DNA from: Bacteroidales bacterium
GTDB taxonomy: Bacteria; Bacteroidota; Bacteroidia; Bacteroidales; P3
DNA: 53,096 bases
Assembly: GCA_031262295.1 (NCBI GenBank)
Contig: JAISIA010000032.1
Location: forward strand, 1-53,096
Direction: 5' to 3'
Notes under the pieces: generated by a model
Databases searched by the model: none
Told to the model about the DNA's origin: nothing
What the model saw: only the letters and a program-made list of their open reading frames with translations
Shown here: positions 1 to 9,893 of the stretch, one piece after another
How the letters are laid out: each line of letters opens with the position of its first letter
Position numbering within the stretch: position 1 is the first letter of the stretch
Position numbers and translations under genes: made by a program

Positions 1-2
1 AT

Positions 3-1289
3 ATGAAAAATTTTATTGTGTTTTACATTTTTATAATTGTTGTTTTAAGTGGATATGCTCAAAACTTTGAACAAAATTTGGATAAAGCATATAAGTTTTT
101 TGAATTATATAATACCGAATGTAAGAAAGAAAATGCCCAACTTTGGAATATAAGTTATTGTAGTAATTTAGCTATAATTGATAATGAAAATAGGATTTTA
201 TTTTCATTAGAACCAATAATAATAGAAGCAAAAGAATATTTCCAAGATGGTATTTATTGTTATGTGTATCCCGAAACTATGATGTTTTCCTCTGGTGTTA
301 ATAAATTTGGAGACAAAATATATGCTTTGCTTAACTTTGATGATAAAGATAGAATGTTGGAAACGGCTTTTCATGAGATGACCCACAAGTTTCAAGAAGA
401 TAGTAATGTTAATCTTTCATATAATAATAAACATATAGATACCAAATACGCAAGAGCATATATTCGTTTAGAAGCTAAGGCACTATTTAATGCTTTTACA
501 AAAGACAATAAGCGGGATTTTATTATTGATGCTTTGTTTTTTAGACAAAAACGACAGAATATGTTTATTGATGCAAAAGAAAATGAGGATGCTTTTGAAT
601 TAATAGAAGGCTTAGCTCAATTTTCGGGAATGATTATTGCTTATAAAGATAGTGCTGTAAATTTACTTATTAACGATATTCAAAATTTAATAAAGGGATA
701 TTTTGATGCACGAACTTTTGGTTATTATACAGGAGATGCATATTCCTTTTTGAATAATGATTCTTTACATTGGAACTATAATATCTATGATGTTGGATGT
801 ATTACAGCAATTACAAAAAAGATTTATAATATAACTGATATTGATTTACAAAGTCAAGATGAAGATAATTTGTTTAAGCAATATGATTTTTCAAGTATAT
901 TTAAAGAGGAAGAAAAAAGGGAGAATGCTATGATAGCAAAAAACAAAGAAAAGCTAAAAATATTAGAAAACAATCCAAAACTAATTATTCAAAATCTTAA
1001 TAATTACACCTTGCATCTTAGAGTTAGTCCTTATATTATCAATGATACTATTACCTATTATAGTACAATTGGCATTGAAGATAAATTTGGATATATATAT
1101 ACTGAAAATGATTGTTTCATAATTGAAGACAAAATAATATTTATTTTGCCCAATGATTTAAATATTGAGCAGATGAATAATAATTTCTGTGATAATAATT
1201 TTTGCATAAAATTAAATAAGAATTATGCAATTGAAAAACAAGATAGCAATTATATATTATCTTTTGAAAAATTAAAAAATGCTCCTTAA
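3..1289 (+). CDS. Secreted putative zinc metallopeptidase (gluzincin-like), unknown family
   Basis: The 428-residue product starts with a clear signal peptide (residues 1-20, ending GYAQ), so it is exported. Residues 124-128 read HEMTH, an HExxH zinc-binding motif. About 75 residues later is EGLAQ (E202), which looks like the glutamate third zinc ligand of gluzincin-type peptidases. I do not recognise the family, and substrate and function are unknown. No T9SS sorting domain is visible at the C-terminus, so it is probably periplasmic or surface-associated by another route. The gene begins at the third base of the window, so its promoter and upstream neighbours are not visible and a more upstream start cannot be excluded, although the signal peptide supports this one. 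It converges with lpxD across a 101 bp gap that holds a degenerate hairpin repeat. Confidence 0.7.
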   Translation: MKNFIVFYIFIIVVLSGYAQNFEQNLDKAYKFFELYNTECKKENAQLWNISYCSNLAIIDNENRILFSLEPIIIEAKEYFQDGIYCYVYPETMMFSSGVNKFGDKIYALLNFDDKDRMLETAFHEMTHKFQEDSNVNLSYNNKHIDTKYARAYIRLEAKALFNAFTKDNKRDFIIDALFFRQKRQNMFIDAKENEDAFELIEGLAQFSGMIIAYKDSAVNLLINDIQNLIKGYFDARTFGYYTGDAYSFLNNDSLHWNYNIYDVGCITAITKKIYNITDIDLQSQDEDNLFKQYDFSSIFKEEEKRENAMIAKNKEKLKILENNPKLIIQNLNNYTLHLRVSPYIINDTITYYSTIGIEDKFGYIYTENDCFIIEDKIIFILPNDLNIEQMNNNFCDNNFCIKLNKNYAIEKQDSNYILSFEKLKNAP

Positions 1290-1356
1290 AGCATCTTGAA
1301 CCTATTTTTGTTAAAATATTAATGTATAATTATAGAACCAGATTTTTGGTAAGGAA

Positions 1357-1397
1357 AAATAAAGGTTGTTTGCCGACTTCCGTAGGACAACTAAATG
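1357..1397. repeat. Degenerate hairpin repeat overlapping the lpxD stop codon
   Basis: The stretch holds TTTGCCGAC, TTCCG-TAGGA and CAACTAAA, which match the unit seen at 33399-33466, 41103-41135, 50960-50996 and 51517-51606. The left half (GTTGT-TTG-CCGAC) keeps most of the hairpin but has lost one pair. The CTA at 1391-1393 is both part of the repeat (CAACTAAA) and the TAG stop of lpxD read on the minus strand. On the minus strand the imperfect hairpin is followed by CTTTATTTTT, so it could act as a weak terminator for lpxD. Confidence 0.55.
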
Positions 1398-2434
1398 CCA
1401 CTTGGTGGTGAAAGAGATTCTAATTTTTTTGTAAGTTCATCAATCTGTTTTTGCATTTGAGGAAGTTTTCTAAAAATTGAATAACTTCTCATAAAGTCTT
1501 TTGCATTTAAGGCTGGGGTGCCCATTATTGTGGAATCGTCTTTTATGTTTGATAATATTCCTGCTTGTCCTCCTATTTTTACTCTATTGCCTATTGTTAG
1601 ATGTCCTGCAATTCCTACTTGTCCGCCAATAAAACAATTATGTCCAATTTTGGATGAGCCTGCCACTCCTGTTTGAGAAGCAATTGCAGTGTTTTTTCCA
1701 ACAACAACATTATGGGCAATTTGAACAAGATTGTCAATCTTCACACCTTTTTCAATTATTGTGCTACCCATAGTTGAGCGATCTATTGTTGAATTTGCTC
1801 CAACTTCAACATCGTCCTCCAAAATCACATTACCAATTTGAGCAATCTTCTTAAAGGAGCCATCTTCCAAAGGAGCAAAGCCAAAACCATCAGTACCTAT
1901 AACTACACCACTATGCAATATACAATTATTTCCAATTATGCAATTGTGATAAATCCTAACCCCTGCAAATAATGTTACATTATCTCCAATAATTACATTA
2001 TCTCCAATATAGCAATTAGGATAAACTTTTACATGTTTTCCAATTTTTACTCCCTCACCAATAAAGGCAAATTCTCCAACATAGATATCCTCATCCACTT
2101 TTGCTGTTTTGGAAATAAAAGATAGGGAAGCTACACCTGTCTTATTAAGAAAATAGTCATTGTATATATCTAAGAGTTTTGCAAAACTTTCGTAGGCATT
2201 ATCCACCTTTATAATTGTTGGCTTTAAGGCTTTATTTGGAGAAAAAGACTTATTGACTATAACTATTGAACTATTACAATCATAGATGAAGTGTTCATAT
2301 TTATCATTAGCTAAAAAGGAGAGACCGCCCTCTTTTCCATCTTCTATCTTGCAAAGGGTATTAACCCTTACATCTTCGTTACCTATAATTTCTCCATTTA
2401 GTAGAAGAGATATTTGTTTTGCAGAAAATTCCAT
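1391..2434 (-). CDS. lpxD: UDP-3-O-(3-hydroxyacyl)glucosamine N-acyltransferase LpxD
   Basis: LpxD catalyses the third step of lipid A synthesis, adding the N-linked hydroxyacyl chain to UDP-3-O-acyl-glucosamine in the cytoplasm. The 347-residue length is normal. Residues 1-100 are the uridine-binding domain ([10 protein letters not shown]). From about 105 to 300 runs the hexapeptide repeat that forms a left-handed beta-helix ([16 protein letters not shown] and similar). H241 in IAHN matches the catalytic His of E. coli LpxD (H239). The last 30 residues look helical, as in other LpxD trimers. It lies downstream of the PpiD-type gene on the same strand, but a terminator separates them and a TATCTTTG box on the minus strand (2465-2458) suggests its own promoter. 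No lpxA or lpxC lies beside it, although these often follow lpxD in Bacteroidetes. The stop codon lies in a dispersed repeat. Confidence 0.95.
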   Translation of the reverse strand: MEFSAKQISLLLNGEIIGNEDVRVNTLCKIEDGKEGGLSFLANDKYEHFIYDCNSSIVIVNKSFSPNKALKPTIIKVDNAYESFAKLLDIYNDYFLNKTGVASLSFISKTAKVDEDIYVGEFAFIGEGVKIGKHVKVYPNCYIGDNVIIGDNVTLFAGVRIYHNCIIGNNCILHSGVVIGTDGFGFAPLEDGSFKKIAQIGNVILEDDVEVGANSTIDRSTMGSTIIEKGVKIDNLVQIAHNVVVGKNTAIASQTGVAGSSKIGHNCFIGGQVGIAGHLTIGNRVKIGGQAGILSNIKDDSTIMGTPALNAKDFMRSYSIFRKLPQMQKQIDELTKKLESLSPPSGI

Positions 2435-2457
2435 AATTTTTATTGTTTAATATTAGG

Positions 2458-2465
2458 CAAAGATA
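2458..2465 (-). promoter_or_regulatory. Putative -7 box of the lpxD promoter
   Basis: The plus strand reads CAAAGATA, which is TATCTTTG on the minus strand, a perfect TAnnTTTG box. It ends 23 nt before the lpxD start. I see no convincing TTTG at the -33 position. Confidence 0.45.
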
Positions 2466-2489
2466 ATAAATTTTAAAACCATTAGAGGG

Positions 2490-2533
2490 TTAAAATAAAA
2501 ATAGTGGCGTTTTTCAAAAAAGACGCCACTATT
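2490..2533 (-). terminator. Rho-independent terminator after the PpiD-type gene
   Basis: A perfect 11 bp stem (AATAGTGGCGT at 2500-2510 with ACGCCACTATT at 2523-2533) has a 12 nt loop. On the minus strand it is followed by a T-rich tract (2499-2490). It ends transcription of the gene at 2564-4702 and separates it from lpxD. Confidence 0.85.
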
Positions 2534-2563
2534 GATTAATGGTTAAGTTTTAATTTCTATATA

Positions 2564-4702
2564 TTAAAAGAAGAAACTAAAATGATTTTCTATGTTTGCA
2601 TTTTGTTGTAATACTTGTAGAGGGAAACGCAATTGAGCAGTTTTTTGACTATTACGCATATCAAAGGTACGTTGAATTGCTTGTGGGTCTTCTGGTGTTG
2701 CACTTTTTGATATATCATCAACTTCCACAATATATATTCCGTTATATCCCTTTATTGGGTTTTGTATTCCTTTTGTTTTAACGCAGGATAGTTTTCCAAG
2801 AACATTCATCTCAGGTCCTGCCTTTACAAAATAGGAATCTCCAAAAGAAATATTTGCAGCAGAATCTATTGTAATGTTTTCTTTTGTTGCAATATTATCA
2901 AGGGTTTTATTTGCAGCAACAAGGTCTGTTGCCTTTTTCATAAGAGTTGTTGCTTTCTTTTCAATTCTTACCATATTTTCTATGTAAGGTTTGGTTTGTT
3001 CTAATGAAAGGATACCTTTTTTCTTTATATCTTTTAATCCAACAACCAATATCATATCAGAGAATTCAAATATTTCAGGAGCGACATCGCCAACCTTTGT
3101 ATCTTTGTTGTATATCCAACGAACGACTTCTCGGGCGTAAGGTGTTCCATTTAATTGGTAATCCATATCTCTAACTTGGGATGTTAGAACATTGAGGTTT
3201 TGTTTTTGTGATGCATTTGTAAATTCCGACATATTTGTTGCAGCACCTAAGAATACATTAGCCTTATCTCTTATTTCATTTATTGTTTTTTCGCTTGGGC
3301 GTATTTCAGTTATTATTGTTGCTAATTGCAATTTTGTGACAGGAGTTGTCTTTCCTGTAACTTTAACTATCATATAACCCATTTCACTTGGGTAATTATA
3401 AACAAATATACCACCAACAGGAGTTGAATTTATTTGATTATATAAATCAGAAGGAAGTTGTCCATCTAAAAGCCAGCCAGCATCACCCATATTCTTTTTT
3501 GCATCTGGATCGTCTGAAAAGTTTGCGACATTGTTTTCAAATTCTGCATTAGAGGCTGCAAAGACCTTCATTAAACTATCCTTTATTTGAGTTGCTTCTT
3601 CTTTTGATCTTTTTATTGGGTCGCCTGCTTGATTATTTAGGATTAGAATACGAGAAAAACGTATTGAGTCTGGACGTTGTTCAATAGAGGTTAGCTTTGC
3701 CATAACCCAAACATCCTTGTTTTGGAAAGGTGGAATAAATTCTCCAACTTTAACTTTTGAAAGAATGCTATCAGGAATTATTTGAGCAAAAGCTTCTTTT
3801 TTGTAGTAGTTACTATCAAATCTTCTATCCGACATTGTTGAAACGAAACTTGGAATGTCTGCCTTTTCGGTTGTTTTAAATACTTCAAAGGTTTTAAATA
3901 CTGTATCGTTTATTTGTTTAATATCTTCTGGGGAAGGAGTTATAGGGAATTTCACAAATTCAACATCACGTAGCTCTTCATTTAGTTTAAATTCGTTCTT
4001 GTGTTTTTGATAATATTCTTTGTAGTCTTTTTCTTCTATCTTAACATTATTATCTGCTATTGAAGAAAATGGCAATGTTACATAGCGAGAAGAAGTTTTT
4101 TGAGAATAAACCTCAGAAAGATGTTTGGCTAATTGCTTAGGCATATACATACCTTTTGATAGTAGTTTTGTATATTTTTCTTGCAGACGAGTTCTCTTTA
4201 CATATTGTTCAAAATTACGCCAAGATGCTTGTTCTTCAACTGGGAGTTGTTCAAATTGTGCTATGTATTGAGAAACGGCTTGCTTATTATAGTTTCCTGT
4301 TGTTGGGTCTGAGAAATTTTGAAGTACTAAGGGGTGTATGAAATCTCCAAAGAACATATCGTTCAGTTCTTCTTTACCTACTCTTAACCCAATGGCTTCA
4401 TATTGGTTTAAGAGTAATTTTTCACTTAGTAATTCTTGATATGCTTGTTGATGTACTTGATAAGTCTGTTCTGGAGTTAGGTTATCTGTTTGGTATTGTT
4501 GCTTCATATTTGTCTCAATTGTTTGAGACATTTGGTAAAATTCATTTTCTGTGATTTCAATTCCATCTATTGTTGCAATATCATTAGGTCTTGAATTGCC
4601 GTTACGAGTAAAGATGTCACTAAATATAAATGATAGAATTGCTATGGCAATGATTGCAACTGCCCATCCTGCTCTTTTTCTAATTCTTCCGATAATAGCC
4701 AT
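2564..4702 (-). CDS. PpiD/SurA-type periplasmic peptidyl-prolyl isomerase
   Basis: This is a membrane-anchored folding factor for envelope proteins. The 712-residue protein starts MAIIGRIRKRAG, followed by one hydrophobic segment at about residues 13-30, the topology of PpiD (short cytoplasmic tail, then a large periplasmic part). Residues about 35-250 form the helical SurA/PpiD N-terminal domain. A parvulin-like (PPIC) domain follows at roughly 345-455 (IRFSRILIL, DAGWLLDGQLP), and a second parvulin-like or chaperone region fills the C-terminal part. Bacteroidetes commonly carry one such long protein. The minus strand has TAATTTTG at 4776-4769, a possible -7 box. Its terminator is at 2490-2533. 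It is divergent from ctpA, another envelope protein quality-control gene. Confidence 0.88.
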   Translation of the reverse strand: MAIIGRIRKRAGWAVAIIAIAILSFIFSDIFTRNGNSRPNDIATIDGIEITENEFYQMSQTIETNMKQQYQTDNLTPEQTYQVHQQAYQELLSEKLLLNQYEAIGLRVGKEELNDMFFGDFIHPLVLQNFSDPTTGNYNKQAVSQYIAQFEQLPVEEQASWRNFEQYVKRTRLQEKYTKLLSKGMYMPKQLAKHLSEVYSQKTSSRYVTLPFSSIADNNVKIEEKDYKEYYQKHKNEFKLNEELRDVEFVKFPITPSPEDIKQINDTVFKTFEVFKTTEKADIPSFVSTMSDRRFDSNYYKKEAFAQIIPDSILSKVKVGEFIPPFQNKDVWVMAKLTSIEQRPDSIRFSRILILNNQAGDPIKRSKEEATQIKDSLMKVFAASNAEFENNVANFSDDPDAKKNMGDAGWLLDGQLPSDLYNQINSTPVGGIFVYNYPSEMGYMIVKVTGKTTPVTKLQLATIITEIRPSEKTINEIRDKANVFLGAATNMSEFTNASQKQNLNVLTSQVRDMDYQLNGTPYAREVVRWIYNKDTKVGDVAPEIFEFSDMILVVGLKDIKKKGILSLEQTKPYIENMVRIEKKATTLMKKATDLVAANKTLDNIATKENITIDSAANISFGDSYFVKAGPEMNVLGKLSCVKTKGIQNPIKGYNGIYIVEVDDISKSATPEDPQAIQRTFDMRNSQKTAQLRFPLQVLQQNANIENHFSFFF

Positions 4703-4835
4703 ATTGGATTTTATTTATTTTTTATTATTAATTAATGATTTTAAGCGAAAATTCAACTTAATAGCCCGCAAAATTAGGAAGAAAATCAGTATTTGAAAAG
4801 TTTTCAGTCAAAAAAATGCAATATTTTGTTATAAA

Positions 4836-4868
4836 TTTGTTGCATAATGGTTGGTTTTGGTATCTTTG
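4836..4868 (+). promoter_or_regulatory. Bacteroidetes-type promoter of the ctpA run
   Basis: TTTG (4836-4839), 21 nt, TATCTTTG (4861-4868) fits the TTTG-N19-21-TAnnTTTG consensus. Transcription would start near 4875, about 20 nt before the ctpA start. It probably drives the whole plus-strand run to lnt. Confidence 0.8.
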
Positions 4869-4893
4869 CTTCAAATTTTAACAAAACTATTTT

Positions 4894-6540
4894 ATGCTTA
4901 AAAGAAGAAAAATTGCATTATTTTTAATTATTTTGTTATCTGTAACAAAATTAAATGCACAGCAAACCGACAATGGATTTGAATTATCCAAGAATCTTGA
5001 AACTTTTTCGGCAGTTTATAAGAATTTACATCTTAATTATGTTGATCAAATTAATCCAGGTGATTTGGTAAAAACTGCAATTGATGCTATGTTAGATAAA
5101 TTAGACCCCTATACAATATATATTCCTGAGGCTGATATAGAGGATGTCAAATTGCAATTAACAGGAAAGTATGGAGGAATTGGTGCAATGATACATCAAA
5201 GAGGGGATAGGATATTTATTTCTGAGCCATACGAAGGTTTGCCTGCTGATAAGGCAGGTTTGAAAGCAGGGGATGAGATTTTGGAAATTAACAATCAATC
5301 CACCAAAGGTAGGACTTCAAGTGATGTTAGTGAATATTTAAGAGGACAATCTGGTTCAGAAATTACAATCAAAGTGCTAAGAGACGGAAAGGAATTAACG
5401 AAAACCTTCCAAAGAAAAGAAATTAACTTGGACAATGTTCCTTATTTTGGATTGGTAGGAGATAGGATTGGATATATAAAGCTAACAGAATTTACAAATA
5501 ATGCTGCAAAAAATGTTTATGATGCCTTCAAAAAAATGAAGGAAGAAAGCAAAGGATTAAACGGATTGATAATAGATTTAAGAGGAAACGGCGGAGGGTT
5601 GCTCTCAGAGGCTGTTGGAATTGTCAATCTCTTTGTTGATAAGGGACAGGTTGTAGTTTCCACTAAGGGAAAGATTGCAGAGAAGAACCAAATCTTTAAA
5701 ACCAATACATATCCTTATGATACCAAAATTCCTGTTGTTGTTTTGGTGGATAATTTTTCTGCTTCTGCATCAGAAATTGTTGCAGGAAGTCTTCAAGATT
5801 TAGATCGTGCAGTTATAGTTGGACAAAGAACATTTGGAAAAGGATTAGTTCAAAATGTAATTCCCCTAACATATAATGCACAAATGAAGGTGACAGTTTC
5901 AAAATACTATATTCCAAGCGGACGATGCATACAGGCAATAGACTATTCTCATAGAGATAGTGATGGAAAACCAACAAATGTTCCCGACTCTTTAAAGGTT
6001 GCTTTCAAGACAAAGGGAGGAAGAACGGTTTATGACGGCTTTGGAATTGAGCCAGACGTTGTAATAGAACCTCAATATGCAAGTTTAATTGCAATAAGTC
6101 TTATAACAAAGTTTATGGCTTTTGATTTTGCAACCCTTTTTGTAAAAGAGCATCCCACTATTGCCCCTGTTGAAGAGTTTGAAATCACTGATGAAATTTA
6201 CGAAAACTTCATTTCATTTATAAAAGATAAGGATTACTCCTATACAACTATAACAGAAAGACTATTAAATGAAGTAGAGGAGACCTCCAAAAAAGAAAAA
6301 TATAGTAAGGATATAGCAAGTGAGATAGAGAAATTAAAGGATATAATTCAAAAAGACAAGCAAAACGACCTTATAAAATTTAAAGATGAGATTAAGGAAA
6401 TTCTATTATCTGAAATTGTTGTTAGATATTACTATCAAAAAGGAAGGATAAAGGCAATGTTAAACCAAGATGATGAGGTTAAAAAAGCAGTAGAAGTTCT
6501 ATTGGATAAAGAAAAATACAATAAAATATTAGGTAAGTAA
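4894..6540 (+). CDS. ctpA: Carboxy-terminal processing protease, S41 family
   Basis: This is a periplasmic serine protease that trims or degrades envelope proteins from the C-terminus. The 548-residue protein has a signal peptide (1-22, ending LNAQ), a short N-terminal helical region, a PDZ domain at about 85-170 (GGIGAMI, GLPADKAGLKAGDEILEIN) and the S41 catalytic domain at about 185-370. The catalytic serine lies in FSASASE (S289-S293) and the catalytic lysine is K316 in TFGKG. The C-terminal 150 residues are charged and helical, as in Bacteroidetes CTPs. The first gene after a good promoter, it is followed 22 bp later by a secreted transglutaminase-like gene. Confidence 0.93.
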   Translation: MLKRRKIALFLIILLSVTKLNAQQTDNGFELSKNLETFSAVYKNLHLNYVDQINPGDLVKTAIDAMLDKLDPYTIYIPEADIEDVKLQLTGKYGGIGAMIHQRGDRIFISEPYEGLPADKAGLKAGDEILEINNQSTKGRTSSDVSEYLRGQSGSEITIKVLRDGKELTKTFQRKEINLDNVPYFGLVGDRIGYIKLTEFTNNAAKNVYDAFKKMKEESKGLNGLIIDLRGNGGGLLSEAVGIVNLFVDKGQVVVSTKGKIAEKNQIFKTNTYPYDTKIPVVVLVDNFSASASEIVAGSLQDLDRAVIVGQRTFGKGLVQNVIPLTYNAQMKVTVSKYYIPSGRCIQAIDYSHRDSDGKPTNVPDSLKVAFKTKGGRTVYDGFGIEPDVVIEPQYASLIAISLITKFMAFDFATLFVKEHPTIAPVEEFEITDEIYENFISFIKDKDYSYTTITERLLNEVEETSKKEKYSKDIASEIEKLKDIIQKDKQNDLIKFKDEIKEILLSEIVVRYYYQKGRIKAMLNQDDEVKKAVEVLLDKEKYNKILGK

Positions 6541-6562
6541 AAAAATAAATTTAATTATTATT

Positions 6563-9157
6563 ATGAGAAAAGCTCTATTTACATTTGTGTTTTTAGCATC
6601 TTTGTTTTCCTATTCCAACATTTTGGGACAAGAAATGAAGATAAGTAATAAAGAAAACGATGCATTAGATAAAAGAGAAGAGTATTTGAAATTTCTAAAA
6701 GCATATATGCCTTTGAGCGATATAGCAGATTATGATGAGGCGTTCTTCTTAAAACAGGTTGATTATGCAATTAAGGCAAGGGATTACTTTTCTTGGGGAA
6801 AACAAATCCCTGAGGATATTTTCAAACACTTTGTTTTAGTTTATAGGGTTAATAATGAAAATTTGGATAATGCCCGAGAGGAGTTTTTCAATGAGATAAA
6901 AGACAGAATTAAATCCTTATCTATGTATGATGCAGCTTTGGAAGTAAATCATTGGGCACATCAATATGTCAATTACAAAGCATCCGATGGAAGAACATCT
7001 TCTGCTCTTGCCACCAAAAGAACCTCCTTTGGACGATGTGGAGAGGAAAGTACCTTTGTTGTAACTGCACTTCGCTCTGTGGGAATCCCTGCAAGGCAAT
7101 GCTACACTCCACGATGGGCACATACGGATGATAATCATGCTTGGGTAGAGGTTTGGATTGATGGCTTATGGTATTATCTTGGAGCCTGCGAACCAGAACC
7201 CCAATTGAATGTTGCGTGGTTTGACGCTCCCGTAAAAAGAGCTATGATGGTTCATACTACTGTATTTGGAAGCGATTATAAGGGAATGGAAGAGATAAAT
7301 CTTAAAACAGATCTCTATTCTAAGATAAATCTTTTGGGAAACTATACTACAACTAAGAAAATCTATGTAAAGGTAGTTGATAATAAAGATATGCCAGTAG
7401 AGGATGCTGATGTGGATTTTGGATTATATAATTACGCCGAATTTTATCCTATTTCAAGAGCTAAAACAGATAAAAATGGTATGGCATCTCTAACAACAGG
7501 CTTAGGGGATTTAATGATTTGGGCAAATAAAAGCGAGAATTATGCTTATGGAAAAATAAATTCAAGGCAAAAAGATACCATTTTTCTTACTCTAAAAGAA
7601 AATACAAATAAAGAATATGAAGAACTATTAGTCATTGTTCCTCCTTTGCAAAGAGCAATTAAACATTTGGATGAAGAAAAAGTTAAAGAAAATAATAAAC
7701 GTCTTGTTTTGGAAGATTCAATTCGCAATGCCTATATAGCAACATTTCCAAATGAGGAACAGATTGTAGAGTTTTATAAAAAACTTCCTTTATTTGATTC
7801 TTTGGAGGTAAGAAATATAATAAAAAACTCTTGGGGAAATTATAGTGATATTGAAAACTTCTTATTGGAAAACAAGGATGATACTTTGGCTATTGAGATT
7901 CTAAAAGTGATATATGAAAAAGATCTTAGAGACACTCCAAAAGAGGTTTTGCAAAGTCATCTTAATATCTTTAAGAAAACAAAACAAAATACTTTATTAT
8001 CAAAGGATGAAATTGAAAAATACATATTAAATCCAAGGATTCAGCTTGAATTACTCACCTCTTGGAGGGAATATATATATAATAATAGGGTTTCTCTTTT
8101 TGGAAAAGGGGATAGTTTCCCAGATGTTAAAGAAATTATTTCTTGGATAGAGAATAATATAAGATTAAATCTTACTGACAACTACTATGGTTGTGCAATA
8201 TCTCCCAAAGGTGTTATTGAATTAAAAGAAAGTGATAAATTATCAAGAGAAATCCTCTTTGTTGCACTTGCAAGAACTTTCTTCATTGCTTCAAAATATG
8301 ATTGGGCAACCAAGAAGGCTCAATATTTGGAAAATGGTATTTGGATTGATGCCTTTAAAAGTGATGAAAACGTTTTAGATAATGAATATGCAGCAAAAAA
8401 TAAAGCCACATTGAATGTCCATAACGATATTTCTAAGAATTTAATTAAGCCTCAATACTACACACACTTTACAATAGCAAGATTTATCAATGGAAAATTC
8501 ATTACACTTGACTATGAATATGACCCAAAGTTTGATTCCTTCCCAGAAAAACTTCAACTACCTGCGGGATATTATCGTTTGCTTACAGGTAATCGTTCAG
8601 AGGATGGATCGGTTTATATAAAAACAAACTATTTCTATTTAAAACCAAATACAACATCCGACATTTTTGTCTCTTTAAGGGAGATTCCAAAAAATGATGT
8701 TTCCTTTGGAGAGGTCTCTTTAAAGAAAGAAAAGATAAAATTAATAGATAACAAAAAATATTCCCTTGATAAATTATCCGATAATAAAGGAATGGTTATT
8801 GTTTTTATGGAACCACAAAGAGAACCTACTATTCACATTATGGCAGATATTCCATTATTTAAGGAAGAGTTTGATCAATGGGGAGGAAATATTCTTTTTG
8901 TTGTACCAGAAAAAAAACTTTCTTCCGATTTTTCTCCAACCAAGTATAAGAATCTTCCAAAAAATTCTCTTTTTGCAATAGATGGTAATGAAAAACTTCT
9001 AAAAACATTTTCCAAAGCAACAAATAAGAACTTGGAAAATGACTTTCCTCTAATCCTATTAATAGATAAAAACGGAAAAATTGTATTTCTATCACAAGGA
9101 TATATAATTGGAATAGGAGAAAAGCTAATAAAGGCAATATACAATATTAATAAGTAG
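6563..9157 (+). CDS. Secreted transglutaminase-like domain protein
   Basis: The 864-residue protein has a signal peptide (1-22, ending LGQ). A transglutaminase-like (papain fold) core lies at about 120-215: the nucleophile is C159 in FGRCGEES and the histidine is H192 in NHAW. The usual aspartate position reads ACEPEP, so a glutamate (about E210) may stand in. After this come an Ig-like domain at about 265-345 (KIYVKVVDNKDMPVEDADV), a long helical part, a second region resembling transglutaminase-family proteins without an obvious cysteine triad, and a C-terminal thioredoxin-fold-like part (GMVIVFMEPQREP, LLIDKNGKIVFLSQGY) without a CxxC. Such proteins are widespread in Bacteroidetes with no assigned substrate. 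It lies 22 bp after ctpA and 26 bp before a small barrel gene, so it is probably in one operon with them. Function unknown. Confidence 0.82.
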   Translation: MRKALFTFVFLASLFSYSNILGQEMKISNKENDALDKREEYLKFLKAYMPLSDIADYDEAFFLKQVDYAIKARDYFSWGKQIPEDIFKHFVLVYRVNNENLDNAREEFFNEIKDRIKSLSMYDAALEVNHWAHQYVNYKASDGRTSSALATKRTSFGRCGEESTFVVTALRSVGIPARQCYTPRWAHTDDNHAWVEVWIDGLWYYLGACEPEPQLNVAWFDAPVKRAMMVHTTVFGSDYKGMEEINLKTDLYSKINLLGNYTTTKKIYVKVVDNKDMPVEDADVDFGLYNYAEFYPISRAKTDKNGMASLTTGLGDLMIWANKSENYAYGKINSRQKDTIFLTLKENTNKEYEELLVIVPPLQRAIKHLDEEKVKENNKRLVLEDSIRNAYIATFPNEEQIVEFYKKLPLFDSLEVRNIIKNSWGNYSDIENFLLENKDDTLAIEILKVIYEKDLRDTPKEVLQSHLNIFKKTKQNTLLSKDEIEKYILNPRIQLELLTSWREYIYNNRVSLFGKGDSFPDVKEIISWIENNIRLNLTDNYYGCAISPKGVIELKESDKLSREILFVALARTFFIASKYDWATKKAQYLENGIWIDAFKSDENVLDNEYAAKNKATLNVHNDISKNLIKPQYYTHFTIARFINGKFITLDYEYDPKFDSFPEKLQLPAGYYRLLTGNRSEDGSVYIKTNYFYLKPNTTSDIFVSLREIPKNDVSFGEVSLKKEKIKLIDNKKYSLDKLSDNKGMVIVFMEPQREPTIHIMADIPLFKEEFDQWGGNILFVVPEKKLSSDFSPTKYKNLPKNSLFAIDGNEKLLKTFSKATNKNLENDFPLILLIDKNGKIVFLSQGYIIGIGEKLIKAIYNINK

Positions 9158-9183
9158 GAATGGATTAAAAAAGAAAATATAAA

Positions 9184-9837
9184 ATGTATAAAAAAATTAT
9201 TCTTATAGTTGGTATAGTATTCCTTTGTCTTAATTTAGTAAATGCACAACCAATAAAAAGCAAGGTTGAAAGCTATCATGAAAGTTGGAATTATGGTTTT
9301 TTGCTCTCTGGAGCATATAATGGAGTAACAAAGGCAGAAAATGCCCAATATAAATTTGGATATAAGGCAGGGTTTATTGCAGAAAAAAGACTTATATACT
9401 TCCTATATTTTCAACCTTGTCTCTCTTTTGTAAATCGTAGTTTTTCTTACACAAGACCGTTTGAAGGAAAGTTGGATGTAAATGCGTATATTATAGAAGG
9501 AGTTGCTAATATAGCTTTGAAATTTGGCGATCACATTAAAAATCGTGGCTTAATCATCTATATATCTCCTTATATTAGTTATGGCATTGGAGGAAAAACA
9601 ATAATAGATTCTTTATCTAAAAACAATGAAATTGTAATTAATGGACAAATAGAGGAGAAAACCTTTTCTGATAAAATGTTAAACGCATTTGATATAGGCT
9701 TTTTTCTTGGCTTGGGTTATGATATAAATGAGCATTGGGGGCTTTCCTTAGGATATATTGCAGGAATGCAAAGAATAATGAATTATTCTGGAAACCGCTG
9801 GAAAGGATTTCAGTTTCAAATAAACTATTTTTTATAG
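9184..9837 (+). CDS. Small outer-membrane beta-barrel protein (PorT-like fold)
   Basis: The 217-residue product has a signal peptide (1-21, ending NAQP). Behind it are alternating amphipathic strands (FGYKAGFIAEKR, GLIIYISPYISYGIG, GFFLGLGYDINEHWGLSLGY), and it ends in an aromatic-rich strand (FQFQINYFL), typical of small eight-stranded outer-membrane barrels. The family is the broad OMP_b-brl/PorT-like group, and I cannot assign a specific role. It follows the transglutaminase-like gene by 26 bp and probably shares its transcript. Confidence 0.75.
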   Translation: MYKKIILIVGIVFLCLNLVNAQPIKSKVESYHESWNYGFLLSGAYNGVTKAENAQYKFGYKAGFIAEKRLIYFLYFQPCLSFVNRSFSYTRPFEGKLDVNAYIIEGVANIALKFGDHIKNRGLIIYISPYISYGIGGKTIIDSLSKNNEIVINGQIEEKTFSDKMLNAFDIGFFLGLGYDINEHWGLSLGYIAGMQRIMNYSGNRWKGFQFQINYFL

Positions 9838-9893
9838 GCTTTTTCTTCATTTTGGTAGAAAATTAAGATATTTGCAAAAAATATAATAAAGAA

